From Bacteroidales bacterium (GTDB lineage Bacteria > Bacteroidota > Bacteroidia > Bacteroidales > FEN-979), in assembly GCA_014860625.1 (NCBI GenBank), contig JACZJJ010000046.1:1-56377 (forward strand): a stretch of DNA of 56,377 bases. Direction: 5' to 3'. A model generated the notes under the pieces. That model was not told where the DNA came from, ran no database searches, and saw only the letters and a list, made by a program, of their open reading frames with translations. Made by a program: the position numbers and the translations under genes. Below are positions 24,772 through 33,503 of this stretch, in pieces; the first letter of the stretch is position 1; every line of letters begins with the position of its first letter.

Positions 24772-25902
24772 ATGAAGAAAATCCAGATGGTAGACCTGCA
24801 GCAGCAGTATCAGCAGATCAAACCCGAAATTGATAAAGGAATTCAGGAGGTTATCGATGCCTGCGCTTTTATCAATGGCCCTGCGGTAAAATCATTCCAG
24901 ACAGACCTTGAAACATACCTTAACGTTAAACATGTAATCCCCTGTGCCAACGGAACCGATGCACTCCAGGTGTCGATGATGGCTCTCGGTCTTCAGCCGG
25001 GAGATGAGGTGATTACCACCTCATTTACGTTTATTGCTACGGCAGAAGTCATTGCTCTCCTTCAGCTTACTCCGGTTCTGGTTGATGTGGATCCCGATAC
25101 GTTTAACATCGATCCGGATGCCATTGTGCGTGCGATCACGCCAAAAACACGAGCGATTGTACCGGTTCATCTTTTTGGTCAAACCGCTCCCATGGAGGAG
25201 ATCATGGAGATTGCCCGCCGGCATAACCTGTTTGTCATTGAAGACAATTGCCAGGCGATTGGCTCTGATTACATCTTCAACAACAAATCACAAAAAAAGG
25301 CAGGAACGATTGGCCATGTGGGTTGTACCTCTTTCTTCCCTTCTAAGAATCTCGGTTGCTATGGCGATGGAGGAGCGATCTTCACCAACGACGATGAGCT
25401 GGCCAACCAGCTTAGGGTCATCGTAAACCATGGCATGACGGTTCGTTATTACCACGACCTGATCGGCGTGAATTCCCGTCTTGACAGCATCCAGGCCGCA
25501 GTGCTGAAAGTGAAACTGAAACATCTGGATGAATATGCAGCTAAACGTAGGGCTGCAGCCGATTACTATGACAAGGCTTTCGCCGGGAACCCACACTTGA
25601 AAACACCCGTTCGCTACTCAAAATCTACTCATGTATTTCACCAATACACGCTGGTAACAAAAAATATTGACCGGAAAGCGTTGCTGGATTTCATGGCATC
25701 CAGGGAGATACCTGTTATGATCTACTACCCGGTCCCTTTGCATATGCAGAAAGCCTATCTCGATCCACGGTACAAGGAGGGCGATTTCCCCGTAACCGAA
25801 GCGCTGTCGCAACATGTAATCTCACTTCCGATGCATACGGAACTGGATGAAGAGCAACTGGCTTATATTACCTCTTCGCTTCTTGAATTCATTAACCGAT
25901 AA
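24772..25902 (+). CDS. DegT/DnrJ/EryC1 aminotransferase (WbpE-like)
   Basis: 376 residues from ATG 24772; a GTG at 24769 is the alternative. Sugar-nucleotide PLP aminotransferase: [48 protein letters not shown], and the PLP-lysine block [19 protein letters not shown]. Together with the next two genes it matches the WbpB-WbpE-WbpD set, in which WbpE aminates the C3 keto group of UDP-3-keto-GlcNAcA. First gene of a tight cluster (5 and 2 base gaps). Confidence 0.93.
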   Translation: MKKIQMVDLQQQYQQIKPEIDKGIQEVIDACAFINGPAVKSFQTDLETYLNVKHVIPCANGTDALQVSMMALGLQPGDEVITTSFTFIATAEVIALLQLTPVLVDVDPDTFNIDPDAIVRAITPKTRAIVPVHLFGQTAPMEEIMEIARRHNLFVIEDNCQAIGSDYIFNNKSQKKAGTIGHVGCTSFFPSKNLGCYGDGGAIFTNDDELANQLRVIVNHGMTVRYYHDLIGVNSRLDSIQAAVLKVKLKHLDEYAAKRRAAADYYDKAFAGNPHLKTPVRYSKSTHVFHQYTLVTKNIDRKALLDFMASREIPVMIYYPVPLHMQKAYLDPRYKEGDFPVTEALSQHVISLPMHTELDEEQLAYITSSLLEFINR

Positions 25903-25906
25903 TCTT

Positions 25907-26488
25907 ATGGAGAAACCCTATTTCGCCCACGAGACAGCTATCATTGACGAAGATTGTACCATTGGAAAAGGAACCAAAATCTGGCATTTCACTCATATCA
26001 TGTCCGGTTGCGAAATTGGCGAAAACTGCAATTTCGGACAGAACGTGGTCGTCTCGCCGGGAGTTAAACTGGGTGACAATGTGAAAGTTCAAAACAATGT
26101 TTCGATCTATACCGGGGTGAATTGTGAAGAGGATGTCTTCCTCGGCCCCTCCATGGTATTTACCAACGTCACCAATCCACGGAGTTCGGTTATCCGTCGC
26201 GGACAATACGAGCAGACCCTGGTCAGGAAAGGAGCCTCCATTGGTGCAAACGCCACCATTGTATGCGGAAATGAGATCGGCCAGTTTGCTTTTATCGGTG
26301 CAGGTGCTGTGGTAACCAAAGATGTTCCGGCATATGCACTGATTGTAGGAAATCCGGGCAAACATATCGGATGGATGAGTGAATTCGGACACCGGCTGAA
26401 CTTTGATACTGAAGGCATCGCAGTTTGTCCTGAAAGTAAGGAGCACTATCAATTGCGAAACGGAATCGTAACGAAATTACAGAATTGA
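25907..26488 (+). CDS. Left-handed beta-helix N-acetyltransferase (WbpD-like)
   Basis: 193 residues from ATG 25907. The longer frame overlaps the aminotransferase and has no family match. Hexapeptide repeats run from about residue 10 to 150 ([52 protein letters not shown]), with [16 protein letters not shown] typical of WbpD/WlbB. It acetylates the 3-amino group of UDP-GlcNAc(3NH2)A using acetyl-CoA, giving UDP-2,3-diacetamido-glucuronate. It sits between the aminotransferase and the oxidoreductase of the same pathway. Confidence 0.93.
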   Translation: MEKPYFAHETAIIDEDCTIGKGTKIWHFTHIMSGCEIGENCNFGQNVVVSPGVKLGDNVKVQNNVSIYTGVNCEEDVFLGPSMVFTNVTNPRSSVIRRGQYEQTLVRKGASIGANATIVCGNEIGQFAFIGAGAVVTKDVPAYALIVGNPGKHIGWMSEFGHRLNFDTEGIAVCPESKEHYQLRNGIVTKLQN

Positions 26489-26489
26489 C

Positions 26490-27479
26490 ATGACACCACA
26501 CAAGAAACCGGTGAACTTCGCCCTGATAGGGGCAGCCGGGTACATTGCCCCTCGGCACATGAAAGCGATCAAGGAGACAGGCAACAATCTGATTGCAGCC
26601 CTGGACCCTTATGACGGAGTCGGCATCATGGACAGTTTTTTCCCGGATGCCGATTTCTTTATTGAACCTGAACGCTTTGACCGGCACCTCGACAAGCTGA
26701 GAAGGCTGGCCCACACAAAGAGCCGGCAGGCCGACCGAAAGGTTGATTATGTCAGCATCTGCTCTCCCAATTACATGCACGATGCCCATATCAGGCTGGC
26801 ATTAAGAAATGAAGCCCATGCCATCTGCGAAAAACCAATCGTGCTGAACCCATGGAATGTGGATGCATTGAAGACGCTTGAAAAAGAGTCGGGGAAGAAG
26901 GTCTATACCATCCTTCAACTGAGGCATCATCAGGCAATCATCGCGCTGAAAGAGAAAATCGAGAAAGGTCCGAAAGACCGGATCCATGATATCGACCTGA
27001 CCTATATCACTTCCCGGGGAAAGTGGTACCACCGGTCCTGGAAAGGGAATCCTGAGAAGTCGGGGGGCATAGGAACCAACATCGGCGTGCATTTTTTTGA
27101 TATGCTTTCATGGATCTTCGGTGATGTGAAGGAGAACCAGGTCAATTTGCTTACTGAAAGCAGGGCTTCCGGGTTACTGGAACTTAACCGGGCACGGGTG
27201 AGATGGTTTCTAAGCCTGAATTCAGAAGATCTTCCGGTGAACTCAAAAAAGAATGGGAAAAGCACTCACCGCTCACTTTCGATCGATGGAGAGGAGTTCG
27301 AGTTCAGCGATGGATTTACCGACCTGCATACCATCAGCTATCAGAATATTTTAGAGGGAAAAGGATACGGCCTGAAAGATGCCCGAGCGAGTATCAACAT
27401 CGTGTATAACATCAGGAATTCACATCCGATAGGACTCAAAGGAAACTATCATCCTCTGTTGAAAAAAATCTCACTATAG
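26490..27479 (+). CDS. Gfo/Idh/MocA oxidoreductase (WbpB-like)
   Basis: 329 residues. The N-terminal Rossmann fold has NFALIGAAGYIAPRHMKAI (residues about 8-26) and the family's VDYVSICSPNYMHDAHI and CEKPIVLNPWNVDAL, where EKP is the catalytic-lysine motif. The sugar-binding part includes YITSRGKWYHRSWKGNPEKS and GGIGTNIGVHFFDML. The match to WbpB/WlbA is close: it oxidises UDP-GlcNAcA at C3 using NAD+ and supplies the substrate for WbpE. Only 1 base separates it from the preceding stop. Confidence 0.93.
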   Translation: MTPHKKPVNFALIGAAGYIAPRHMKAIKETGNNLIAALDPYDGVGIMDSFFPDADFFIEPERFDRHLDKLRRLAHTKSRQADRKVDYVSICSPNYMHDAHIRLALRNEAHAICEKPIVLNPWNVDALKTLEKESGKKVYTILQLRHHQAIIALKEKIEKGPKDRIHDIDLTYITSRGKWYHRSWKGNPEKSGGIGTNIGVHFFDMLSWIFGDVKENQVNLLTESRASGLLELNRARVRWFLSLNSEDLPVNSKKNGKSTHRSLSIDGEEFEFSDGFTDLHTISYQNILEGKGYGLKDARASINIVYNIRNSHPIGLKGNYHPLLKKISL

Positions 27480-27520
27480 TATTTTCATTCCACAGAATTT
27501 TTTAAACATCAGAATTGAAT

Positions 27521-28816
27521 ATGGATCTATACGATAAACTGTTAAAGAAAGAGACGAAGCTCTCAGTTATAGGACTGGGGTACGTTGGCTTACCGATTGC
27601 ACTGGAATTTGCCCGAAAGATCAAGGTTGTGGGATTTGACATCAAGGAGGATCGTGTGGAGATGATGCGTAACCACAAGGATCCCAGCGAAGAACTCTCA
27701 AGTGAGGCATTTGACGGTTGCGATATTACGTTTACTTCAAACCCGGAGGATCTGAGGGAGTGCTCTTTTCATGTGGTTGCGGTTCCTACGCCGATCAACA
27801 GTCATAACCTGCCTGATCTCACCCCGTTAATAAAAGCCAGCGAAACAGTTGGGCGAATTCTGAAGCCTGGCGACTATGTTGTATACGAATCGACAGTATA
27901 CCCCGGTGCCACCGAGGAGGATTGTGTCCCTATCCTTGAAAAGCTGTCGGGACTGAAGATGGGGAAGGATTTCAAAGTGGGCTATTCTCCTGAACGTATC
28001 AACCCAGGTGATAAAGTCAATACACTGACAACCGTTGTTAAGATTGTTTCGGGATGTGATGAAGAGTCGCTGGATGTTGTTGCACGTACCTATGAATTGG
28101 TAGTTTCAGCAGGCGTTCACCGAGCGCCAACGATCAAAGTAGCCGAAGCGGCGAAAATCATCGAAAACGCACAACGGGATATCAATATCGCATTCATGAA
28201 TGAACTGTCGGTGATCTTCAACAGAATGGATGTGAACATTTACGATGTACTTGAAGCCGCAGGAACCAAGTGGAATTTTCTGAAGTTTTATCCCGGACTG
28301 GTAGGAGGACATTGCATCGGGATTGATCCTTACTATCTTACTTACAAAGCAGAGGAGTTTCGCTACCATGCGAGGGTGATTAATGCGGGAAGATATATCA
28401 ATGATTCAATGGGTTTTTACATTGCAAAGCAAACGGTTAAGAAGCTAATTGCTGCCGGTAAAAATGTGCTGCATGCACGGGTTCTGGTAATGGGAACTAC
28501 CTTTAAGGAAAATGTGAGTGATGTCAGGAATAGCCGTGTGGCTGATCTGGTAAACGAGCTCAAGCAGTATGGTGTTGATGTTGATGTTACTGACCCCTAT
28601 GCCAACAGCATGGAGCTGGTAAAGGAATATAATTACGGTCTGACAGAGAAGCTGAGGGATGATTACGATGTAGTAATCGTTGCTGTGAGCCATCAACCAT
28701 ACCTTGATCTGAATGAGGAGTACTTCAAGAAGATTACGAATGATCATGGAATCCTGGTTGATGTGAAAGGAATTTATAGGAATCGGGTGAAAGATTTAGT
28801 ATATTGGAGCCTGTAA
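27521..28816 (+). CDS. UDP-N-acetylhexosamine 6-dehydrogenase (TviB/WbpO type)
   Basis: 431 residues from ATG 27521; a TTG two codons earlier is less likely. UDP-sugar dehydrogenase with LSVIGLGYVGLPIALEFA (NAD-binding), VVAVPTPI, VVYESTVYPGATEEDC, VAEAAKIIENAQRDINIAFM and the catalytic-cysteine block GLVGGHCIGIDPYYL. The PERINPGDK and RDINIAFMNEL signatures fit the TviB/WbpO branch, which oxidises UDP-GlcNAc or UDP-GalNAc to the uronate. This could supply the uronic acid for the WbpB/E/D-like enzymes just upstream. A heptamer array starts at its stop codon. Confidence 0.92.
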   Translation: MDLYDKLLKKETKLSVIGLGYVGLPIALEFARKIKVVGFDIKEDRVEMMRNHKDPSEELSSEAFDGCDITFTSNPEDLRECSFHVVAVPTPINSHNLPDLTPLIKASETVGRILKPGDYVVYESTVYPGATEEDCVPILEKLSGLKMGKDFKVGYSPERINPGDKVNTLTTVVKIVSGCDEESLDVVARTYELVVSAGVHRAPTIKVAEAAKIIENAQRDINIAFMNELSVIFNRMDVNIYDVLEAAGTKWNFLKFYPGLVGGHCIGIDPYYLTYKAEEFRYHARVINAGRYINDSMGFYIAKQTVKKLIAAGKNVLHARVLVMGTTFKENVSDVRNSRVADLVNELKQYGVDVDVTDPYANSMELVKEYNYGLTEKLRDDYDVVIVAVSHQPYLDLNEEYFKKITNDHGILVDVKGIYRNRVKDLVYWSL

Positions 28817-28847
28817 TTCAATTACGAATTACGAATGACGAATTAAA
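28815..28847. repeat. ATTACGA heptamer array at the dehydrogenase stop
   Basis: Degenerate copies of ACGAATT/ACGAATG. The array begins within the TAA stop codon (28814-28816) and ends about 10 bases before the galE ATG. Confidence 0.85.
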
Positions 28848-28857
28848 ATTTTCTGTC

Positions 28858-29880
28858 ATGAAGATATTGGTAACGGGTGGAACAGGGTATATTGGATCAC
28901 ATACCGTTGTGGAACTTCAGGAAAAGGGATATGAAGTTGTTATCGTTGATAACCTATCTAACTCTTCCATTGAAGTTCTGGACAACATTGCAAAAATCAC
29001 AGGAAAGCGCCCTCAATTTGAACAGTTTGACCTGACGGAGCAGAAGAGAACTGCCGAGTTTTTCGCGGCAAACAGTGACATTGAGGCCATCATCCACTTC
29101 GCTGCTTTCAAGGCAGTGGGAGAGTCGGTTGAAAAACCGTTGATGTACTACCGTAACAATTTGATCTCACTGATGAATATCCTTCAGGGGATGATCGACA
29201 ACCGGGTCAAAAACATTGTATTTTCTTCATCCTGCACGGTTTACGGTCAGCCGGAGAAGCTCCCGGTAAGTGAGAGTTCTCCGATTCAAAAAGCGTGGTC
29301 ACCCTACGGCAATACCAAACAGATGTCGGAAGAGATCATTCAGTTTACTTCGGATGTCAATGACCTTCAGGCCATTCTGTTAAGATATTTTAATCCGATA
29401 GGAGCACATGAGTCAGCCCTCATCGGGGAGTTACCTATCGGTGTTCCCAACTGCCTGATGCCTTACATCACACAAACGGCTATCGGCATCCGGGAGTTTC
29501 TTCGGGTTTGGGGCGACGATTATCCCACTCCCGACGGAACAGCCATCCGGGATTACATCCACGTGGTAGACCTTGCGAAAGCTCATGTGATCGCAATCGA
29601 ACGGATGATAGAGAAACGGAGCAATAAAAAGGTTGAAATTTTCAATCTTGGAACAGGTAATGGGTTTTCAGTGATGGAGGTGATCAAATCGTTCGAAAGA
29701 GCAAGCGGAGTAAAATTGAACTACCAGATCATGGAACGCAGGTCTGGTGACGTGGTAGAGGTTTGGTCTGATACGGAATATGCCAACAAGGAGCTGGGAT
29801 GGAAGGCTGAGAAACCACTCGATGAGATGACCCTGTCGGCATGGAAGTGGGAGGAAGCGCTTGCAAAAAAAAGGGATTAG
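28858..29880 (+). CDS. galE: UDP-glucose 4-epimerase
   Basis: 340 residues from ATG 28858; the longer frame would start inside the previous gene. Extended SDR: NAD-binding MKILVTGGTGYIGSHTVVEL, active-site SSSCTVYGQP and YGNTK (Tyr-x3-Lys), substrate loop NPIGAHESALIGE, and DYIHVVDLAKAH. It interconverts UDP-glucose/galactose and often the N-acetyl forms. The last residues (KKRD) and the stop codon are part of the repeat array that follows. Confidence 0.95.
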   Translation: MKILVTGGTGYIGSHTVVELQEKGYEVVIVDNLSNSSIEVLDNIAKITGKRPQFEQFDLTEQKRTAEFFAANSDIEAIIHFAAFKAVGESVEKPLMYYRNNLISLMNILQGMIDNRVKNIVFSSSCTVYGQPEKLPVSESSPIQKAWSPYGNTKQMSEEIIQFTSDVNDLQAILLRYFNPIGAHESALIGELPIGVPNCLMPYITQTAIGIREFLRVWGDDYPTPDGTAIRDYIHVVDLAKAHVIAIERMIEKRSNKKVEIFNLGTGNGFSVMEVIKSFERASGVKLNYQIMERRSGDVVEVWSDTEYANKELGWKAEKPLDEMTLSAWKWEEALAKKRD

Positions 29881-29955
29881 CGATTAGGGATCAGGGATTA
29901 GGGAACAAGAAAGTTTTTTAGTAACCAGGATCCAGTATCGAGAATCCAGCATCAA
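29872..29955. repeat. ATTAGGG and ATCCAGY arrays after galE
   Basis: GGGATTAGCGATTAGGGATC and following degenerate 7-mers start inside the last codons of galE (Arg-Asp-stop is GGGATTAG). A second block at 29928-29955 carries degenerate ATCCAGT/ATCCAGC units like those at 12680 and 19911. It fills most of the 86-base gap to rfbB. Confidence 0.88.
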
Positions 29956-29966
29956 ATAAATTAATT

Positions 29967-31022
29967 ATGAAAACAATATTAATCACTGGAGGAGCGGGCT
30001 TTATTGGGTCGCATGTAGTCAGGCTCTTTGTAAGCAAGTATCCTAAATACCGGATCATCAACCTGGATAACCTCACTTATGCTGGAAACCTGGAGAATCT
30101 TCGCGACATTGAAGAGATGCCAAATTACGAATTTATTAAAGCGGATATCGTTGAAGGTTTGACCATGATGGAGATCTTCAAGGCTTATCGTCCGGACGGG
30201 GTAATTCACCTGGCAGCCGAATCGCATGTTGACCGGTCGATCAGTAGCCCGATGGAATTTGTTTATACCAATATTGTCGGAACGGTCAACCTGTTGAATG
30301 CTGCGCGGGATGCCTGGAAAAACAATCCTGAGAACGATAACCGGTTTTACCATATCTCCACCGATGAGGTATATGGGTCATTGGGCAAAACAGGGTTTTT
30401 TAAAGAGTCTACAGCTTATGATCCGCGAAGCCCTTACTCTGCTTCCAAAGCCAGCTCAGATCATCTCGTTAGGGCATATTTTCATACATTCAATCTTCCG
30501 GTAGTACTTTCAAACTGCTCCAACAATTATGGTTCTTTCCAATTCCCTGAAAAGTTGATCCCCTTGTCAATCAATAACATAAAGCACAACAAACCGATTC
30601 CCATTTACGGAAAAGGTGAAAATATCCGTGATTGGCTCTATGTGGAGGATCATGCCATTGCAATCGACCTGATCTATCATTGGGGGATAACGGGTGAAAC
30701 CTATAATATTGGGGGAAACAATGAATGGCAAAATATTGAATTGATCAGGTTGCTCTGCCGGATCATGGATATAAAACTGGATCGTACTCCTGGCACTTCG
30801 GAAGAGCTGATCACTTTTGTAAAGGACCGTGCCGGCCACGACCTCCGCTATGCCATAGACTCTTCCAAGATCAAGGAGGAACTTGGATGGAAACCATCAC
30901 TGCAGTTTGAGGAGGGGTTGGAAAAAACGGTTGATTGGTACCTGGCCAATGAAGAGTGGATGAATAATGTCACTTCGGGGGACTATCAGAAATACTACGA
31001 CGAACAATACCGGAAGAGGTAG
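29967..31022 (+). CDS. rfbB: dTDP-glucose 4,6-dehydratase
   Basis: 351 residues: NAD-binding TILITGGAGFIGSHVVRLF, then NLDNLTYAGNLENL, the RmlB active-site Asp-Glu in HISTDEVYGSLGKTGFF, YSASKASSDHLVRAY (Tyr-x3-Lys), and NCSNNYGSFQFPEKLIPL. It makes dTDP-4-keto-6-deoxyglucose for deoxysugars such as rhamnose. No rmlA, rmlC or rmlD is in the window, so the rest of the pathway is encoded elsewhere. Last gene of the plus-strand cassette, convergent with fabD. Confidence 0.95.
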   Translation: MKTILITGGAGFIGSHVVRLFVSKYPKYRIINLDNLTYAGNLENLRDIEEMPNYEFIKADIVEGLTMMEIFKAYRPDGVIHLAAESHVDRSISSPMEFVYTNIVGTVNLLNAARDAWKNNPENDNRFYHISTDEVYGSLGKTGFFKESTAYDPRSPYSASKASSDHLVRAYFHTFNLPVVLSNCSNNYGSFQFPEKLIPLSINNIKHNKPIPIYGKGENIRDWLYVEDHAIAIDLIYHWGITGETYNIGGNNEWQNIELIRLLCRIMDIKLDRTPGTSEELITFVKDRAGHDLRYAIDSSKIKEELGWKPSLQFEEGLEKTVDWYLANEEWMNNVTSGDYQKYYDEQYRKR

Positions 31023-31028
31023 GGTTCA

Positions 31029-31110
31029 ATGCAGGAATGCAAGAATGCAGGAATGCAGGAATTAAGCCCGTTCACTTGTCCGCCTGTCCGCTTGTCCGCT
31101 TGTCCACCTG
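31029..31110. repeat. Two octamer arrays between rfbB and fabD
   Basis: About four copies of CAGGAATG (31029-31061 region), then four of CTTGTCCG/CCTGTCCG (31074-31110). They occupy the whole 90-base gap between two convergent genes and end just before the fabD stop. Confidence 0.93.
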
Positions 31111-31112
31111 AT

Positions 31113-31994
31113 TCAGGCTCCCGTCACGGAAACAGTATCGTCTTTCCCTATTTTCGCAATCAAACCCTGGAGTACGCTTCCCGGACCCACTTCAATAAAT
31201 GTAGTAGCGCCATCGGCAATCATTTGCTGAACGAGTTGTGTCCACAGTACAGGTGCAGTCAACTGGGCAATCAGGTTTTCTTTAATCACCTGAGGATCGA
31301 CAACCCGTTGAGCTGTGGCATTCTGATATACGGGACAGATGGGTGGATTGAACCAGGTATTGTGAATGGCCAGTGAAAGTTCAACCCGGGCCGGTTCCAT
31401 CAGGGGTGAATGAAACGCACCCCCAACCTTGAGAGGAAGAGCTCTGCGGGCCCCGGCAGCTTTTATCTGTTCACAGGCAATGTCTATTCCTTTCAAACTT
31501 CCGGAAATAACAAGTTGCCCGGGACTGTTATAATTGGCTGGGACAACAACTTCGTCAATAGAGGCGCATATTTCTCTGACCTTCTCGTCATCCAACCCAA
31601 TGATCGCAGCCATGGTGGATGGTTCTTTTTCACATGCTTTCTGCATCGCATGGGCTCTTGCGGCTACAAGTTTCAATCCATCCTCAAAGGTAAGGGCTTT
31701 GTTCGCTACCAATGCTGAAAACTCGCCCAATGAATGACCTGCTACCATATCGGGTTGGAAACTATCCCCAAGTGTTGCAGCAAGTATGACAGAGTGAAGG
31801 AATATAGCAGGCTGGGTTACATTGGTCTGGCGAAGGTCCTCATCGGTACCGGCAAACATCAGTTCGGTAATGCGAAATCCAAGGATCTCATTCGCCTGTT
31901 CAAACATCTCTTTTGCGATAGGAGAACTCTCATAAAGATCGTTACCCATCCCAATAAATTGAGCTCCCTGCCCTGGAAATACATATGCTTTCAT
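31113..31994 (-). CDS. fabD: Malonyl-CoA:acyl-carrier-protein transacylase
   Basis: 293 residues from ATG 31994 (the codon before is TTG). FabD signatures: VFPGQGAQFIGMG, the nucleophile Ser in VAGHSLGEFSAL, QKACEKEPSTMAAIIG, GAFHSPLMEPAR (catalytic His) and TFIEVGPGSVLQGLI. It loads malonate onto ACP for fatty-acid synthesis. It is not beside other fab genes here; upstream on the same strand is a BI-1 family gene, across a 100-base gap that includes a repeat array. Confidence 0.95.
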   Translation of the reverse strand: MKAYVFPGQGAQFIGMGNDLYESSPIAKEMFEQANEILGFRITELMFAGTDEDLRQTNVTQPAIFLHSVILAATLGDSFQPDMVAGHSLGEFSALVANKALTFEDGLKLVAARAHAMQKACEKEPSTMAAIIGLDDEKVREICASIDEVVVPANYNSPGQLVISGSLKGIDIACEQIKAAGARRALPLKVGGAFHSPLMEPARVELSLAIHNTWFNPPICPVYQNATAQRVVDPQVIKENLIAQLTAPVLWTQLVQQMIADGATTFIEVGPGSVLQGLIAKIGKDDTVSVTGA

Positions 31995-32028
31995 CAATTA
32001 ACAATTAAAAATGAAAAACGCTTCAACT

Positions 32029-32096
32029 CCTAAACCTTTACCTCTTACCTCTCACCTCTTACCTCTCACCTCTCACCTCTTACTTCTTACTTCTTA
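32029..32096. repeat. ACCTCTT heptamer array reaching into the BI-1 stop codon
   Basis: About nine copies of ACCTCTT/ACCTCTC/ACTTCTT. The TAA stop of the BI-1 gene (complement of 32094-32096) is itself part of the last unit. Confidence 0.95.
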
Positions 32097-32828
32097 CCTT
32101 CTGTCTCCAAGCAACCTCAGCAAAAACAGAAAGAGGTTGATGAAATCAAGGTAGAGCGTAAGCGCTCCCATGATGGCCATTTTCCGTGTATTACCGGCAT
32201 CCAACGTCTGGCTTCCAATCCGTTTAAGTTTTTGTACATCATAGGCCGTGAGTCCTGTAAATACCAGGACACCGATCACACTGATAAGGTACTCCAATGC
32301 ATTGGATTTCAGGAAGAAATTAACCACCATTGCGATGATAATTCCAATCAGCCCCATGAACATGATGGACCCGAACTTAGTCAGGTCGGTTTTGGTGGTG
32401 TATCCTGTTACAGCCATGATGCCGAACATCCCGGCTGCTATGGCGAATGTCTGGTATACGGAAGCCGCAGTATAGACAATCAGAATAAAGCTTAGGCTCA
32501 TCCCGATCAGAATGGCAAAAGCGATAAACAGAAGTGTCATTATGGCAGGTGAGAGCTTTTGATATCCAAATGACATCAGTAAAACAAAACCCAATGGTGC
32601 CAGCATGACAAACCATCCCAGTGGGGACATCTTTCCAGTTTCAAAATTGACAAGGGAGCCAATCAGTGCCTGGTCAGATGCAAACCAATAGGCTGTGACC
32701 GCTGTAATTATCATAGCCAGGGTCATCCACAGAAACACACTGGCCATAAAGGTTTTAGCTATAGCACCGGTCTCTGCCTGAGCCTTGGAACCGGTTGCAA
32801 ATAATCCTTGATTATTCTGTCCAATCAT
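32094..32828 (-). CDS. Bax inhibitor-1/YccA family membrane protein
   Basis: 244 residues with seven hydrophobic helices from about residue 27 on, ending with GALTLYLDFINLFLFLLRLLG, the most conserved BI-1 signature. The GLTAYDVQKLKRIG block before helix 7 is also diagnostic. An AGGAGA site lies 6 bases before the ATG. Bacterial members are inner-membrane proteins, some shown to be pH-dependent calcium channels; E. coli YccA modulates FtsH. No specific role can be given here. Confidence 0.92.
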   Translation of the reverse strand: MIGQNNQGLFATGSKAQAETGAIAKTFMASVFLWMTLAMIITAVTAYWFASDQALIGSLVNFETGKMSPLGWFVMLAPLGFVLLMSFGYQKLSPAIMTLLFIAFAILIGMSLSFILIVYTAASVYQTFAIAAGMFGIMAVTGYTTKTDLTKFGSIMFMGLIGIIIAMVVNFFLKSNALEYLISVIGVLVFTGLTAYDVQKLKRIGSQTLDAGNTRKMAIMGALTLYLDFINLFLFLLRLLGDRR

Positions 32829-32845
32829 TATTATTTCTCCTATAA

Positions 32846-32877
32846 TTTATTTCACTATTTCGCTATTTCACTATTTT
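32846..32877. repeat. TTCACTAT octamer array at the folE stop codon
   Basis: TTCACTAT, TTCGCTAT, TTCACTAT and a partial copy run up to the folE stop codon (complement of 32878-32880). Confidence 0.88.
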
Positions 32878-33486
32878 CTAATGTAACCTCGTGCTTATCA
32901 GGTGCAAAAATTCCTGACGGGTTTTATCCCGCTCGAAAGCACCTACAAAGTCTGACGTTGTTGTCACAGAGTTTTGTTTCTGCACGCCTCGCATCGACAT
33001 ACACAAATGTTGTGCCTCAATAACCACAGCTACGCCAAGCGGACGTAATGTCTTGTGGATGGCATCCTTGATTTGGGTGGTAAGCCGTTCCTGAACCTGT
33101 AACCTCCTTGAATAGATCTCCACTACACGGGCAATTTTGCTTAAACCTGTGATGAATTTATCCGGAATATAGGCTACATGTGCTTTTCCAATGAAAGGGA
33201 TCATGTGATGCTCGCAGAGAGAGTAGATTTCAATGTCCTTTACGATAACCATCTCACGATAATTTTCCCTGAATTTGGCAGAAGAGAGAATCTCCTCAGG
33301 ATCCAGCGAATATCCCTGATTGAGAAATAGCATGGATTTAGCCACTCTGAGTGGGGTTTTCAGCAACCCTTCACGATCAGGATTTTCTCCCAAAAGCCCG
33401 AGAATCTCTTTGTAGTGGTAGCTTAATTTCTCAATCCGTTCAGAATCATAATCTTCCGTTTTTTCGTAACTCAGTTTATCGTCCAT
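32878..33486 (-). CDS. folE: GTP cyclohydrolase I
   Basis: 202 residues of the GCYH-IA family. Zinc ligands in [20 protein letters not shown] and in [11 protein letters not shown]. Substrate-binding [20 protein letters not shown] is intact. It forms 7,8-dihydroneopterin triphosphate from GTP, the entry to folate, tetrahydropterin and queuosine synthesis. It lies 17 bases downstream of a PTPS-family gene, whose substrate is exactly this product, so a dedicated pterin operon is likely. Confidence 0.95.
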   Translation of the reverse strand: MDDKLSYEKTEDYDSERIEKLSYHYKEILGLLGENPDREGLLKTPLRVAKSMLFLNQGYSLDPEEILSSAKFRENYREMVIVKDIEIYSLCEHHMIPFIGKAHVAYIPDKFITGLSKIARVVEIYSRRLQVQERLTTQIKDAIHKTLRPLGVAVVIEAQHLCMSMRGVQKQNSVTTTSDFVGAFERDKTRQEFLHLISTRLH

Positions 33487-33503
33487 ATTTTCTCTCTTTT
33501 CTG

